A model generated the notes under the pieces. It searched no databases, was not told where the DNA came from, and saw only the letters and a list, made by a program, of their open reading frames with translations. Below, one piece after another: positions 46,630-55,864 of a DNA stretch of 64,000 nt (within the stretch, counting starts at the first letter, position 1; the number at the start of each line of letters is the position of its first letter). Location: NCBI RefSeq assembly GCF_024359545.1, contig NZ_JAKQZG010000005.1, positions 272,991 through 336,990 of the forward strand, written 5' to 3'. The DNA comes from Jiella marina (GTDB lineage Bacteria > Pseudomonadota > Alphaproteobacteria > Rhizobiales > Rhizobiaceae). The position numbers were made by a program, and so were the translations under genes.

Positions 46630-47850
46630 ATGGGTTTGAAGCGGGTCGCCGCGCTCGCATGCGCGTTCGCTCTGATCGCGGGTTCGACGACATGGGCCGC
46701 CGAGGTCGATCCGACCGACTGGCCGGCGGTGCTGGAGGAGGCCGAGGGTCAGACGGTCTATTTCAATGCCTGGGGCGGCTCGCAGAACATCAACGACTAC
46801 ATCGCCTGGGTCGGCGACACGGTGAAGGAGCGCTTCGACATCACGCTCAATCACGTGAAGCTCGACGACACGGCCAATGCCGTCGCCACGGTCGTCGCCG
46901 AGAAGGCGGCCGGCAAGGACGAGAACGGGTCGATCGACCTCATCTGGATCAATGGCGAGAACTTCGTCTCCATGCAGGAGGCGGGCCTGTTGAGCGACGG
47001 GTTTGCGACGAAGCTGCCGAACTGGCGCTATGTCGATACGGACAACCCCAGCGTGACGATCGATTTCACTGTTCCCACCAACGGCCAGGAATCGCCCTGG
47101 GGTGGGGCGAAAATGGTGTTCTTCGCTGATCCGGCGCGATCCGGTCCGATCGAGGAGATGCCGGATTCGGCAGACGAACTTCTCACCTGGGCCAAGGAGA
47201 ATCCCGGCCGCTTCTCCTATCCGGCCCCGCCGGATTTCGTCGGATCGAGCTTCCTGAAACAGGTGCTGATCGAAAAGGTCGAGGATCGCTCGGTTCTGCA
47301 GGAGCCCGTCGAAGATGCCGAGTTCGAGACGGTTACGGAGCCGCTCTGGGAGTGGCTCGCTGCGATGCAGCCGCTGCTCTGGCGTTCGGGCCGCGATTAT
47401 CCGGACAATTATCCGGCGATGAAGCAGCTTCTGGCGGATGGCGAAATGGAAATCATCTTCGCCTTCAACCCGGCGGAAGCCTCGGCGGGCATTGCCGCTG
47501 GCGAATTGCCGGACACGGTGCGCTCCTTCGTGTTTTCGGGCGGCACGCTGGGGAACACCCATTTCGTGGCGATACCGTATAATTCCGACGCGAAGGCCGC
47601 GGCGATGGTCGTCGCCGATTTCTTGATTTCGCCGGAGGCGCAGCTTCGAAAGGAAGATCCCCGCTATTGGGGCGATCCGACCGTGCTCGCCATGGACAAG
47701 CTCGAGCCGGCGGACCGCGATGCCTTCGCGGAAGTCGATCGCGGCATCGCGACACTCCCGCCGTCCAAGCTCGGCCCGGTGCTTGCCGAGCCGCACGCCT
47801 CCTGGATGACGCGGATCGAGGAGGAGTGGAAGAAGCGCTACGGAAGCTGA
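46630..47850 (+). CDS. YnjB-type ABC transporter substrate-binding protein
   Basis: Periplasmic binding protein of 406 residues with a signal peptide (MGLKRVAALACAFALIAGSTTWA). It belongs to the iron/thiamine/sulfate-type type II binding proteins: VYFNAWGGSQNINDYIAWV, DLIWINGENFVSM, AFNPAEASAGIAAGELPDTVRSFVF and the C-terminal VADFLISPEAQ. The order binding protein, double-length permease and ATPase matches E. coli ynjBCD. Ligand unknown (a thiamine-like or metal compound is possible). ATG 46630 has a good GAGGCGGGA; TTG 46624 is an alternative. Confidence 0.9.
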   Translation: MGLKRVAALACAFALIAGSTTWAAEVDPTDWPAVLEEAEGQTVYFNAWGGSQNINDYIAWVGDTVKERFDITLNHVKLDDTANAVATVVAEKAAGKDENGSIDLIWINGENFVSMQEAGLLSDGFATKLPNWRYVDTDNPSVTIDFTVPTNGQESPWGGAKMVFFADPARSGPIEEMPDSADELLTWAKENPGRFSYPAPPDFVGSSFLKQVLIEKVEDRSVLQEPVEDAEFETVTEPLWEWLAAMQPLLWRSGRDYPDNYPAMKQLLADGEMEIIFAFNPAEASAGIAAGELPDTVRSFVFSGGTLGNTHFVAIPYNSDAKAAAMVVADFLISPEAQLRKEDPRYWGDPTVLAMDKLEPADRDAFAEVDRGIATLPPSKLGPVLAEPHASWMTRIEEEWKKRYGS

Positions 47851-47851
47851 C

Positions 47852-49603
47852 ATGCGAGCGGCCGTCCCGGCCACCACGTCTTTCCCGCGCTTTTCGAGGG
47901 TGGTTCGCCCGGGCTTTTCCGCTTGGGCGATCGCCGGCCTTCTCGCGCTTCCGGTTGGCGTGGGTCTCGCGGGCGCGATGCTGCCCGCGGTCGGCTACAT
48001 GCCGGCGCTCGGTGGAACTACGTTTTCGCTGGCGCCTTTTCGCGCCCTCTTCGCCCAGCCGGGGCTCGCCGCCTCGATCGGTCTCAGCCTGGCGAGCGGA
48101 CTGCTGACGACCGCGGTCTCGACCCTTGGCGTCGCACTGTTTCTCGCTGCATTTCACGGCACGATCGGACATCGCGTCGCCCGGCGCGCGCTGGCGCCGC
48201 TCCTGGCGGTGCCGCACGCGGCGGCGGCTTTCGGGCTTGCCTTTCTCATCGCGCCGTCCGGTCTCCTGTTCCGCCTCCTCGCGCTTCCGTTCGGCTTCGA
48301 CCGGCCGCCGGATCTTCTGATCCTCGGCGATCCGCTGGGTCTTGCCATGATGGCGGGGCTGGTCGCCAAGGAGATGCCGTTCCTGCTGCTGGTCGCGCTG
48401 GCCGCGCTCAGCCAGGCCGATCCGGATCGGCGCATGGCGCTCGCCCGCTCGCTCGGCTATGGCAAGGCCGCCGCCTTTCTGATGACGGTCTGGCCGACGG
48501 TCTATCGGCAGATCCGGCTGCCCGTGCTTGCCGTGACCGCCTATGCCTCGGGCGTGGTGGACGTGGCGCTGATTCTCGGACCCTCGACGCCGGCGCCGCT
48601 GGCGGTCCGTCTGCTTGGCTGGATGAACGATGCGGATCTGTCCCTGCGGTTCATGGCTTCGGCCGGTGCGATCCTTCAGGTCGCGGTGACCGGGGCGGTT
48701 CTCGGCATCTGGCTTCTCGGCGAGCGCCTGACCGGGGCGATGCGGCGCCAAGCCGCCACGACGGGCCATCGGTACCGCCGCGACACCGGTTTCCGGATTG
48801 TCGGGTCGCTCCCGGTTGCCCTTGCCGGCTCGGCCGTCTTCCTCGGCCTGTTGCTCCTGCTTGTGTGGTCCTTTGCGGGATTCTGGGGTTTTCCGGACGT
48901 GCTGCCGCCCAGCTACAATCTGACCACATGGGAACGGGTCCTGCCCGCTGCTGCGGGGCCGATGGCCACGACCTTCCTGGTCGCGATCCTCGCCGCGTCT
49001 GCAGCCCTCGCGCTCGTCGTCGTCCTGCTGGAATCCCGCCGATGCCAGTTCCGGGCGGCCGCCGGTCGCGCCATACGCTTGCAGCCCGCGATCGCGGGGC
49101 TGATCTATCTGCCGCTGATCGTGCCCCAGATCGCCTTCGTCTTCGGCCTGCAGGTTCTGGTCATGGCGCTCCGGTTGGAGCCGACCATCCTTCTGCTCGC
49201 CGTCGTTCATCTCATTTTCGTTGCGCCCTATGTCGCCCTGGCGCTCGCCGATCCTTGGTACGCGCTCGATCCGCGCTACGAGCAGGTCTCGGCCAGTCTC
49301 GGCCATGGCCCCATCACGCGGCTTTTCCGGGTGCGCCTGCCGATGCTGACGGCCCCGGTGCTGACGGCGGTGGCGATCGGCTTTGCCACGTCCGTCGGCC
49401 AGTATCTGCCGACGGTGTTGATCGGGGCAGGGCGCTTGCCGACCATCACCACTGAGGCGGTGGCACTCGCATCAGGCGGAAACCGGCGCATCATCGGGGC
49501 CTATGCCCTTCTGCAGACGCTGCTGCCGTTCCTCGCCTTTTCCCTGTCGGGCATGCTGCCCCGCTTGCTCTCGCCGCAGAGGCGCGCCAAGAGGGCGCCA
49601 TGA
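47852..49603 (+). CDS. YnjC-type ABC transporter permease (two fused membrane units)
   Basis: A 583-residue protein with about 12 membrane helices, two fused permease units as in YnjC and FbpB. Each half has an EAA-type loop: RMALARSLGYGKAAAFLMTVWPTVYRQIRLP at about 190 and YEQVSASLGHGPITRLFRVRLPML at about 480, which contact the ATPase. It starts two bases after the binding-protein stop. Confidence 0.9.
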   Translation: MRAAVPATTSFPRFSRVVRPGFSAWAIAGLLALPVGVGLAGAMLPAVGYMPALGGTTFSLAPFRALFAQPGLAASIGLSLASGLLTTAVSTLGVALFLAAFHGTIGHRVARRALAPLLAVPHAAAAFGLAFLIAPSGLLFRLLALPFGFDRPPDLLILGDPLGLAMMAGLVAKEMPFLLLVALAALSQADPDRRMALARSLGYGKAAAFLMTVWPTVYRQIRLPVLAVTAYASGVVDVALILGPSTPAPLAVRLLGWMNDADLSLRFMASAGAILQVAVTGAVLGIWLLGERLTGAMRRQAATTGHRYRRDTGFRIVGSLPVALAGSAVFLGLLLLLVWSFAGFWGFPDVLPPSYNLTTWERVLPAAAGPMATTFLVAILAASAALALVVVLLESRRCQFRAAAGRAIRLQPAIAGLIYLPLIVPQIAFVFGLQVLVMALRLEPTILLLAVVHLIFVAPYVALALADPWYALDPRYEQVSASLGHGPITRLFRVRLPMLTAPVLTAVAIGFATSVGQYLPTVLIGAGRLPTITTEAVALASGGNRRIIGAYALLQTLLPFLAFSLSGMLPRLLSPQRRAKRAP

Positions 49604-50313
49604 AACGCGACCCGTTTGTTCCGATGCCGGAGACCGCAGCAGCGAAGATCGCCGAAGACCACGGGCTGGTCCTTTCGAAGGTGGAGATATCCCGGGGGCC
49701 GCGCCGTCTCCTGGCGATCGACGGCCGCGTGGCTCCCGGGAGTACTTTGACGGTCATGGGGCCGTCAGGATCGGGCAAGTCGACGCTCTTCGCCTTCATC
49801 GCCGGCTTTCTCGATCCCGCCTTCGAGGCAAGCGGCGCCGTCCTCCTCAATGGGCGCGAGCTGACCCGGCTTCCAGCCGAAGAGCGGCATGTCGGACTTC
49901 TCTTTCAGGAAGCGCTTCTCTTTCCGCACATGTCCGTGGGCGAAAATCTGCTCTTTGCGTTGCCCGCGCGTCTGAAGGGTCGCAAGGCGCGGCATGCGGC
50001 GGTCGAAGCGATGCTGGCCGAGGTCGGGCTCGCCGACCATTTCCACCGCGATCCGGCGACGCTTTCGGGCGGACAGGCGGCGCGGGTGGCGCTCGCCCGG
50101 ACGCTGGTCGCCGAGCCGCGGGCGCTTCTTCTCGACGAGCCGTTCTCCCGCCTCGATCAGGAACTGCGGGCAACGGTCCGCGATCTGGTCTTCACCCGGA
50201 TCAGACAGCGTGCGATCCCGGCCGTGCTGGTCACCCACGACCCGGCGGACGCCGAGGCCGCCGGGGGCGAGGTGATCGACATCGGGGAAGGCGGCAGCAG
50301 GGACGCGCCATGA
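49600..50313 (+). CDS. YnjD-type ABC transporter ATP-binding protein
   Basis: A 237-residue ATPase: Walker A GPSGSGKST, Q-loop LLFQEALLFPHMSVGENL, signature LSGGQAARVALARTL, Walker B ALLLDEPFSRLD, H-loop VLVTHDPADAEA. The ATG overlaps the permease stop (ATGA) and its own stop overlaps the hrpB start, so four genes are translationally chained although HrpB is not a transport protein. Confidence 0.93.
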   Translation: MKRDPFVPMPETAAAKIAEDHGLVLSKVEISRGPRRLLAIDGRVAPGSTLTVMGPSGSGKSTLFAFIAGFLDPAFEASGAVLLNGRELTRLPAEERHVGLLFQEALLFPHMSVGENLLFALPARLKGRKARHAAVEAMLAEVGLADHFHRDPATLSGGQAARVALARTLVAEPRALLLDEPFSRLDQELRATVRDLVFTRIRQRAIPAVLVTHDPADAEAAGGEVIDIGEGGSRDAP

Positions 50314-52808
50314 CCGCCGCCAACGATGCCCGGATCGCCCTTGCGCCGCTCGGGCTCCCGGTGGAGGAGGTCCTAGGCGAGCTGTCCTCCGCGCTGGCCG
50401 AAAGACATGCGGCCGTCCTCGTCGCGCCACCCGGCGCCGGCAAGACCACCCTGGTGCCGATCCACCTGCTTTCGAGCGGAATCGAAGGGCGCATCATCCT
50501 GATCGAGCCGCGCCGCCTGGCCGCTCGGGCCGCGGCCCGGCGCATGGCTTCGCTCCTCGGCGAAGAGGTCGGCGAGACCGTCGGCTGGCGCATGCGCCTC
50601 GACACCAAAATCTCTGGCAGGACGCGGATCGAGGTGGTGACCGAAGGTGTCTTCACGCGGCTGATTCTCGATGACCCGGAGCTTTCCGGCATCGGCGCGG
50701 TGATCTTCGACGAGTTCCACGAACGCTCGCTCGATGGCGATCTCGGCCTCGCCCTGGCCCTCGACGTGGCGACAGCCTTGCGCGATGATCTGCGTCTCGT
50801 CGTCATGTCGGCAACGCTGGACGGAGCCCGGGTCGCGTCCCTGCTCGGCGATGCTCCGGTGGTGGAGAGCGCAGGCCGGGCGTTTCCTGTCACGGTCAAA
50901 TATCGCGATCGTCCGGGTACACTATCCGTCGAGGACGCCGTTATTTCCGCCGTTCGTGACGCGATTTCGGAGGAGTCCGGCAGCGTTCTCGTTTTTCTGC
51001 CGGGCCAGCGCGAGATCGAGCGTGTGGCCGGCCGTCTCGAAAACCATCTTCCGGCGGACACGGCGCTTGCGCCCCTCTACGGCGCGATGGATGGGGCAGG
51101 ACAGGATCGCGCTGTGCGCCCTGCGCCGGCCGGCAAACGCAAGGTCGTGCTCGCGACCGATATTGCCGAAACATCTCTGACCATCGAAGGCGTGCGAGTG
51201 GTCATCGACGCCGGGCTGAAGCGGCGGCCGGTCTTCGAACCCGCTACGGGCCTGACGCGGCTGGAGACGGTGCGGGTCTCCCGAGCCTCGGCCGAGCAGC
51301 GGGCGGGTCGCGCGGGGCGAACCGAGCCGGGTATGGCGATCCGGCTGTGGCGCGCCGAGCAGACGGCGGCGCTGGAGCCCTTCGATCAGCCCGAAATCCT
51401 CGCGAGCGACCTGTCAGGCCTGCTTCTCGACTGTGCCGCCTGGGGTGTGCAGGAACCGGGAGAACTGGCGTTTCTCGACCCGCCGCCGGCGCCGGCCCTG
51501 GAAGAAGCGCGTGCCCTTCTCGAAGAGATGGGGGCGCTTGGCGCGGATGGGCGTCTGACCCCGGCCGGCCATGCGATGCGGCGGCTTCCCCTGCCGCCAC
51601 GGCTCGCCCATATGGTGGCCGGCGCCGATGCCGGCGACAAGGAAGCCGCGGCCCAGCTTGCTGTCCTGATGACGGAACGCGGGCTGGGAGGCACGGATGT
51701 CGACCTCGCCGAGCGGCTTCGTCGTTTGCGAGTCGATCGCGACCCCCGATCGAAAGGCGCCAAGGCGCTCGCCAGTCGGATCGCCAGAACCGCTGCGTCG
51801 ACAAAAGCGAAAAATAGCGGCGACGGCGGGTGGCCCACGGAAGGTGATCTCGGGCTGATCCTTGCCCTCGGCTTTCCTGACCGGATCGCCATCGCACGCG
51901 GAGCGCCCGGACATTTCGTTCTCTCCAATGGCCGCGGCGGCGTGGTGGACGCCAGTGCGCGGTTGGCAACCGAACGCGCGCTCGTTGCCGTGGAACTTCA
52001 AGGACAGGCTCAGGCGGGACGTATTCTTTCGGCTGCCACGCTGGACAAGGCGGCACTCGCGCGCCTCGTGGAGGCTCGAGGCACCAGCGAGGAGATCATC
52101 GATTTTCACGGCGAAAGCGGGGCCATCAGGGCCTGGCGGGTGAAGCAGCTGGGCCGAGCGACCATCGAAAGCGTGCCGATACCGTTGCCCAGGGACGACC
52201 GGGTGCAGGCGGCTCTGGCCAAGGGCATTGCCCAGCAGGGCCTTCGAGCGCTGTCATTCGGCCGCCAAGGCGAACAATTCCTGGCGAGGCTACGGTTTCT
52301 TGCCAACGCCTATGGCCCGCCCTGGCCTGACCTCAGCGACGGGGCGTTGGCCGAGAGCGCTGCTGAATGGCTCTTGCCTTACTGCCCGAACGCCACGCGC
52401 CTCAGCGACATTGACGCAAGCGCAATCTCCGCGGCGCTCCAAGGACTGGTGCCGCAGGAGATGATGGGCCGGATCGACGAGCTGGCCCCAAGCCATTTCG
52501 ACGCACCGTCCGGCTCAAGAGTGCCGATCCGCTACGAGGCGGACCAGCCGGTGCTCGCGATCCGGGTTCAGGAATTGTTCGGTCTGAAGGACCATCCGAC
52601 AATGGCCGAAGGTCGTCTTCCGCTCACCCTCGAGCTTCTTTCGCCGGCCCATCGACCGATCCAGATCACCCGCGACCTGCCGGGGTTCTGGAAGGGCTCC
52701 TGGGCGGAGGTTCGGGCGGATTTGCGGGGCCGCTACCCGAAACACGAATGGCCGGAAGATCCGGCCATTGCAAAAGCGACGGCGGCGCGGGCAAAGCCGC
52801 GCCGGTAA
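50310..52808 (+). CDS. hrpB: ATP-dependent helicase HrpB
   Basis: DEAH-box-type helicase of 832 residues. Walker A is APPGAGKTTLVP (near 35), then IEPRRLAARAAARRMA, DEFHERSLDGDL (box II), VMSATLDG (box III), TDIAETSLTIEGVRVVIDAG and the box VI SRASAEQRAGRAGRTEPG, followed by the HA2 and HrpB C-terminal domains. Role unclear in bacteria (RNA/DNA remodelling). The start is ATG 50310, overlapping the ABC ATPase stop (ATGA); the frame extends far upstream but only as an overlap. Confidence 0.95.
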   Translation: MTAANDARIALAPLGLPVEEVLGELSSALAERHAAVLVAPPGAGKTTLVPIHLLSSGIEGRIILIEPRRLAARAAARRMASLLGEEVGETVGWRMRLDTKISGRTRIEVVTEGVFTRLILDDPELSGIGAVIFDEFHERSLDGDLGLALALDVATALRDDLRLVVMSATLDGARVASLLGDAPVVESAGRAFPVTVKYRDRPGTLSVEDAVISAVRDAISEESGSVLVFLPGQREIERVAGRLENHLPADTALAPLYGAMDGAGQDRAVRPAPAGKRKVVLATDIAETSLTIEGVRVVIDAGLKRRPVFEPATGLTRLETVRVSRASAEQRAGRAGRTEPGMAIRLWRAEQTAALEPFDQPEILASDLSGLLLDCAAWGVQEPGELAFLDPPPAPALEEARALLEEMGALGADGRLTPAGHAMRRLPLPPRLAHMVAGADAGDKEAAAQLAVLMTERGLGGTDVDLAERLRRLRVDRDPRSKGAKALASRIARTAASTKAKNSGDGGWPTEGDLGLILALGFPDRIAIARGAPGHFVLSNGRGGVVDASARLATERALVAVELQGQAQAGRILSAATLDKAALARLVEARGTSEEIIDFHGESGAIRAWRVKQLGRATIESVPIPLPRDDRVQAALAKGIAQQGLRALSFGRQGEQFLARLRFLANAYGPPWPDLSDGALAESAAEWLLPYCPNATRLSDIDASAISAALQGLVPQEMMGRIDELAPSHFDAPSGSRVPIRYEADQPVLAIRVQELFGLKDHPTMAEGRLPLTLELLSPAHRPIQITRDLPGFWKGSWAEVRADLRGRYPKHEWPEDPAIAKATAARAKPRR

Positions 52809-52820
52809 GGCGCCTGTGGA

Positions 52821-53315
52821 TCAGGCGGCCGCCTTGTTGATCCCGCCCGTCGCGAGTTCGGTCATGGTCTTGTCGCCATGCGCCGTCGCGTCAAGGCACT
52901 TCTCGAGCTTCTTGGCATCGTCGTCGAGGCCGAGCCGCTTGGCAAAGGCAACCAGGCAGCCATAGCCGGCGATGCCGTAATGCGCCATGCGCTGATACTG
53001 GGTGATGATCATGGCATCGCGGGCATCCGGATCGCTGATGCTCTCTTCGATGCCGTGGGACCGGGCTTCCTTGACGAGGCCCTCCATACCCTTGCAGAAC
53101 TCGCCGGTCGGCTTGGCGCCATGCGCCGTGATGATATCGGACAAGGTTCGCCGGCCTTCCTCGATGCCATCGATACCCGACATCAGCGCCTTCTTCAGCC
53201 CCTCATTGTGAGCGACCTGAGCCAGTTCGTGCGTGGCCTTCGACGCCTGGGTGTCGGCGCTGAAGATGTCCTGCAGCTGGTCGATATAGATGTCCTTGAG
53301 GTTATTGAGAGCCAT
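52821..53315 (-). CDS. DUF892 ferritin-like stress protein (YciE/YciF family)
   Basis: A 164-residue helical protein of the YciE/YciF (DUF892) ferritin-like family: LKDIYIDQLQDIFSADTQASKATHELAQVA, then ARDAMIITQYQRMAHYGIAGYGCLVAFAKRLG. Family members are induced in the general stress response and form four-helix bundles that may bind metal. AAGGAG precedes the ATG. An EcfG-type promoter candidate lies about 75 bases upstream. Confidence 0.9.
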   Translation of the reverse strand: MALNNLKDIYIDQLQDIFSADTQASKATHELAQVAHNEGLKKALMSGIDGIEEGRRTLSDIITAHGAKPTGEFCKGMEGLVKEARSHGIEESISDPDARDAMIITQYQRMAHYGIAGYGCLVAFAKRLGLDDDAKKLEKCLDATAHGDKTMTELATGGINKAAA

Positions 53316-53389
53316 TGTTGTCTCCTTCTGTGCTCGGGCATTCGCCGGGGCGCGTGTGTCGCGCCACTCTGGCGATGCGTTACCGGGAG

Positions 53390-53414
53390 AACCCGCTCGC
53401 GGGGCTGCCGTTCC
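53390..53414 (-). promoter_or_regulatory. EcfG-like general stress promoter candidate
   Basis: On the minus strand GGAAC, 16 bases, then GGTT. The EcfG/RpoE2 consensus is GGAAC-N16/17-CGTT, so this has one mismatch. It faces the DUF892 gene, whose family is commonly under the general stress response in Hyphomicrobiales. Confidence 0.45.
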
Positions 53415-53513
53415 AATGGGCGGAGAGGGGCATGTATAGGCGGCTAATTATCTGGCCGTCCTGCGCTGCCGTGCCGCCTTTGCCAAAAGCCGGGGCCGGG
53501 TTACGACTGGGCG

Positions 53514-54857
53514 ATGGAACAAAGAAGTCGTGACATTCTCCGCCTCCAGCTTCCCGCCTTCGTGACCAATATGCGCGAAAGCCAGCGGCTGCGCCTTGCG
53601 ACGCTGGTTCGCCTGCGATGGCTCTCTGTGGCGGGTCAGACCGCCGCCTGCGTCTTCGTGGCCTGGGGGCTGTGGTGGCCGTTTCCGGTCTTCGCCTGCC
53701 TGTTCCTGATCGGGCTTTCGGTCGTCCTCAACCTGTTTCTGACCCATCGCTATCCGGCGAGCCGGCGGCTTTCATCCAGCGCGGCGTTTCTCGTCCTCAC
53801 TTTCGACATCGTGCAGCCGGCGGGTCTTCTGTTCCTCACCGGCGGCATCCACAACCCGTTCACCGTGTTTCTGATCGTGCCGGCCGTGATTGCCTCGGCA
53901 ACGCAGCCGCCCCTGACGGTCTTCGCGATCAGCGGTCTGGCAGTGCTCGCGACGACGGTGCTCACCTACTTCCACATGCCGCTTCCCTGGCCGGACGAGG
54001 GTCTCTTCGGCCTTCCCGCAAGCTATGTGGGCGGTCTGTGGTTCGCCATCGTGACCACGCTGATCTTCGCGGCAATCTACATCTACCGTGTCGCGGCGGA
54101 GTCGCGCGCTCTTGCCGATGCGCTCGCCGCCACGGAACTCGTGCTCCAACGCGAGCAGCACCTTTCCGCACTGGACGGGCTCGCCGCCGCGGCCGCGCAT
54201 GAGCTTGGCACGCCCTTGTCGACGATTTCGGTGATCGCCAAGGAAATGCGCCGGTCGGTGGCGTCTTCCGATGTCATGCGGGAGGACATCCAGCTTCTGG
54301 CCGAGCAGGCGGAGCGTTGCCGATCGATCCTGCGCAGGCTGACCTCGCTCTCTTCTTCGAGCGAAACGCATCTGGCGAATCTCTCCCTTTTGTCGCTGAT
54401 CGACGAGGTGGCCGAGCCACATCGCAATTTCGGTGTCGATCTGCGGGTCGAGGTTGTCGAGCGAGTCGGGCCCGAACCGACCGCCCGCCGGAACGCGGCC
54501 GTCGTCTACGGTCTGGGCAACATCGTGGAAAACGCGGTGGACTTTGCCGAGAGCCTCGTCTTCATCCGGGTTGGATGGAGCGACACGAGCATTCGCGTCG
54601 AGGTGCTCGACGACGGTCCGGGTTTTCCCGCCGACATTCTTGCCCGGATCGGGGACCCCTACATGTCGAACCGCGAAGGACGCGAAGAGGGGATGGGCGG
54701 AGGCCTCGGGCTGGGCCTGTTCATCGCCATGACGTTGCTGCAGCGTTCGGGAGCCACGGTCGAGATTGCCAACCGCCCTGGCGGCAAAGGCGCGATGGCC
54801 ACAATCGTCTGGTCCCGCGCCGCCTATGTCTCGAATCGGCCGGTGGAGGCGCCCTGA
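53514..54857 (+). CDS. regB: Redox-sensing histidine kinase RegB/PrrB/ActS
   Basis: Membrane histidine kinase of 447 residues with six N-terminal helices. The ubiquinone-binding heptapeptide GGIHNPF is at 110-116, the phosphorylated His is H229 in AAAAHELGTPL, the redox-active cysteine is C269 in AERCRSILRRL, and the C-terminal ATPase has N and G boxes (NIVENAVDFAE, DDGPGFP, GGGLGLGLFIA). It reports the redox state of the quinone pool to RegA. It lies directly before regA, as in rhizobial actS-actR. Confidence 0.95.
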   Translation: MEQRSRDILRLQLPAFVTNMRESQRLRLATLVRLRWLSVAGQTAACVFVAWGLWWPFPVFACLFLIGLSVVLNLFLTHRYPASRRLSSSAAFLVLTFDIVQPAGLLFLTGGIHNPFTVFLIVPAVIASATQPPLTVFAISGLAVLATTVLTYFHMPLPWPDEGLFGLPASYVGGLWFAIVTTLIFAAIYIYRVAAESRALADALAATELVLQREQHLSALDGLAAAAAHELGTPLSTISVIAKEMRRSVASSDVMREDIQLLAEQAERCRSILRRLTSLSSSSETHLANLSLLSLIDEVAEPHRNFGVDLRVEVVERVGPEPTARRNAAVVYGLGNIVENAVDFAESLVFIRVGWSDTSIRVEVLDDGPGFPADILARIGDPYMSNREGREEGMGGGLGLGLFIAMTLLQRSGATVEIANRPGGKGAMATIVWSRAAYVSNRPVEAP

Positions 54858-55023
54858 GCACGTGGAGGTTGCGGTTGGTTTCGGGCGCCCGCGGACATGA
54901 GGGGAGGGCGCAGGATTCCTGGGAGCTTGCGTTCACGTTTTGCGTGACCTGTGCCGCGACACGTTGAAGCGCGGCAGGGAGAAGTTACATTTCGCGCGTG
55001 AACAATTATCGAATTGGGCTCGT

Positions 55024-55596
55024 ATGATGATGCAAGACACTGCCACTCTGCCGAATGCGCCGCTCCCGGTCGCCGATACGACGCTGCTTCTTGTCGATGA
55101 CGACAAACCCTTTCTCCAGCGGATGACCCGAGCCCTCGACCAGCGGGGGTTCAAGGTGACGACGGCCGAAGGCGTGGCTGAAGGCCTGGCGGCAGTGGAG
55201 CGTTCCGCGCCGGCCCATGCGGTCGTGGACATGCGCCTCGGCGACGGCAACGGTCTCGATGTCGTCGCGGCGCTGCAACGCAAGCGTCAGGACGCCCGAG
55301 CCATCGTGCTGACCGGCTATGGCAACATCGCCACCGCCGTCACAGCGGTCAAGCTGGGCGCGGTCGACTACCTTGCCAAGCCCGCGGACGCCGACGAGGT
55401 CACGGCAGTTCTGCTGCAGTCCGGCGAGGTTAAGGTTGAGATGCCGGAAAACCCGATGTCCGCCGACCGCGTCCGCTGGGAACACATCCAGCGGATCTAC
55501 GAGATGTGTGATCGCAACGTGTCGGAGACGGCGCGAAGGCTCTCCATGCACCGCCGTACCCTGCAGCGGATCCTGGCAAAGCGTGCCCCGCGCTGA
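55024..55596 (+). CDS. regA: Redox response regulator RegA/PrrA/ActR
   Basis: A 190-residue response regulator: acidic pocket LLVDDDKPF, phosphoacceptor D69 in HAVVDMRLGDG, and lysine in DYLAKPADADEV. The C-terminal Fis-like helix-turn-helix (NVSETARRLSMHRRTLQRILAKRAPR) is nearly invariant in this family. It controls respiration, nitrogen and carbon metabolism genes in response to RegB. ATG 55024 begins a run of three ATGs with only a weak ribosome site. The 166 bases from regB hold no gene but could carry a separate promoter. A terminator follows at 55648. Confidence 0.95.
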   Translation: MMMQDTATLPNAPLPVADTTLLLVDDDKPFLQRMTRALDQRGFKVTTAEGVAEGLAAVERSAPAHAVVDMRLGDGNGLDVVAALQRKRQDARAIVLTGYGNIATAVTAVKLGAVDYLAKPADADEVTAVLLQSGEVKVEMPENPMSADRVRWEHIQRIYEMCDRNVSETARRLSMHRRTLQRILAKRAPR

Positions 55597-55647
55597 GCGG
55601 ATTTCCGCTGGAGACTTGCCACCAAATAGCCGACGACAGTCGTACTG

Positions 55648-55677
55648 AAAGGTCGGGATCATGTTCCGACCTTTTTT
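55648..55677 (+). terminator. Intrinsic terminator after regA
   Basis: AAAGGTCGG pairs with CCGACCTTT around a nine-base loop, and the stem runs into TTTTTT. The regBA transcript should end here. Confidence 0.85.
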
Positions 55678-55679
55678 AT

Positions 55680-55860
55680 ATTTGCTCGGTGGTCTTCTTC
55701 AAAGACTTGAAACCAATGGAATTCAGACGTCATCTAGATTAAATATAAAATTCTAATATGATTCTACCTATTAACCATCAAGATTAATCTGTGTTAACAG
55801 GGTCTCGCTAATTCTTCTCATTAATGCATCTTGTTAACTGTCCTTGATTTTCGGAGAGAT
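55680..55860 (+). promoter_or_regulatory. AT-rich regulatory stretch before a methyltransferase gene
   Basis: About 180 bases at roughly 35% G+C, unlike the rest of the window. They hold five TTAA tetramers (55771, 55784, 55794, 55821, 55834), including TTAACC, a typical CtrA half-site, but none of the pairs is spaced exactly seven bases apart. A GATTC (CcrM-type site) occurs near 55760. The region may be a promoter under nucleoid-protein or cell-cycle control. Confidence 0.4.
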
Positions 55861-55864
55861 GGTT

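Noticed and set aside
49503..50309. N-terminal extension of HrpB into the ABC transporter genes
   Set aside because: HrpB's Walker A lies about 35 residues after ATG 50310; the extension has no similarity and would overlap two real genes.
55771..55837. TTAA pairs as a full CtrA site before the methyltransferase gene
   Set aside because: The spacings are 6 or 9 bases, not the required 7, so only a general AT-rich regulatory region is claimed.
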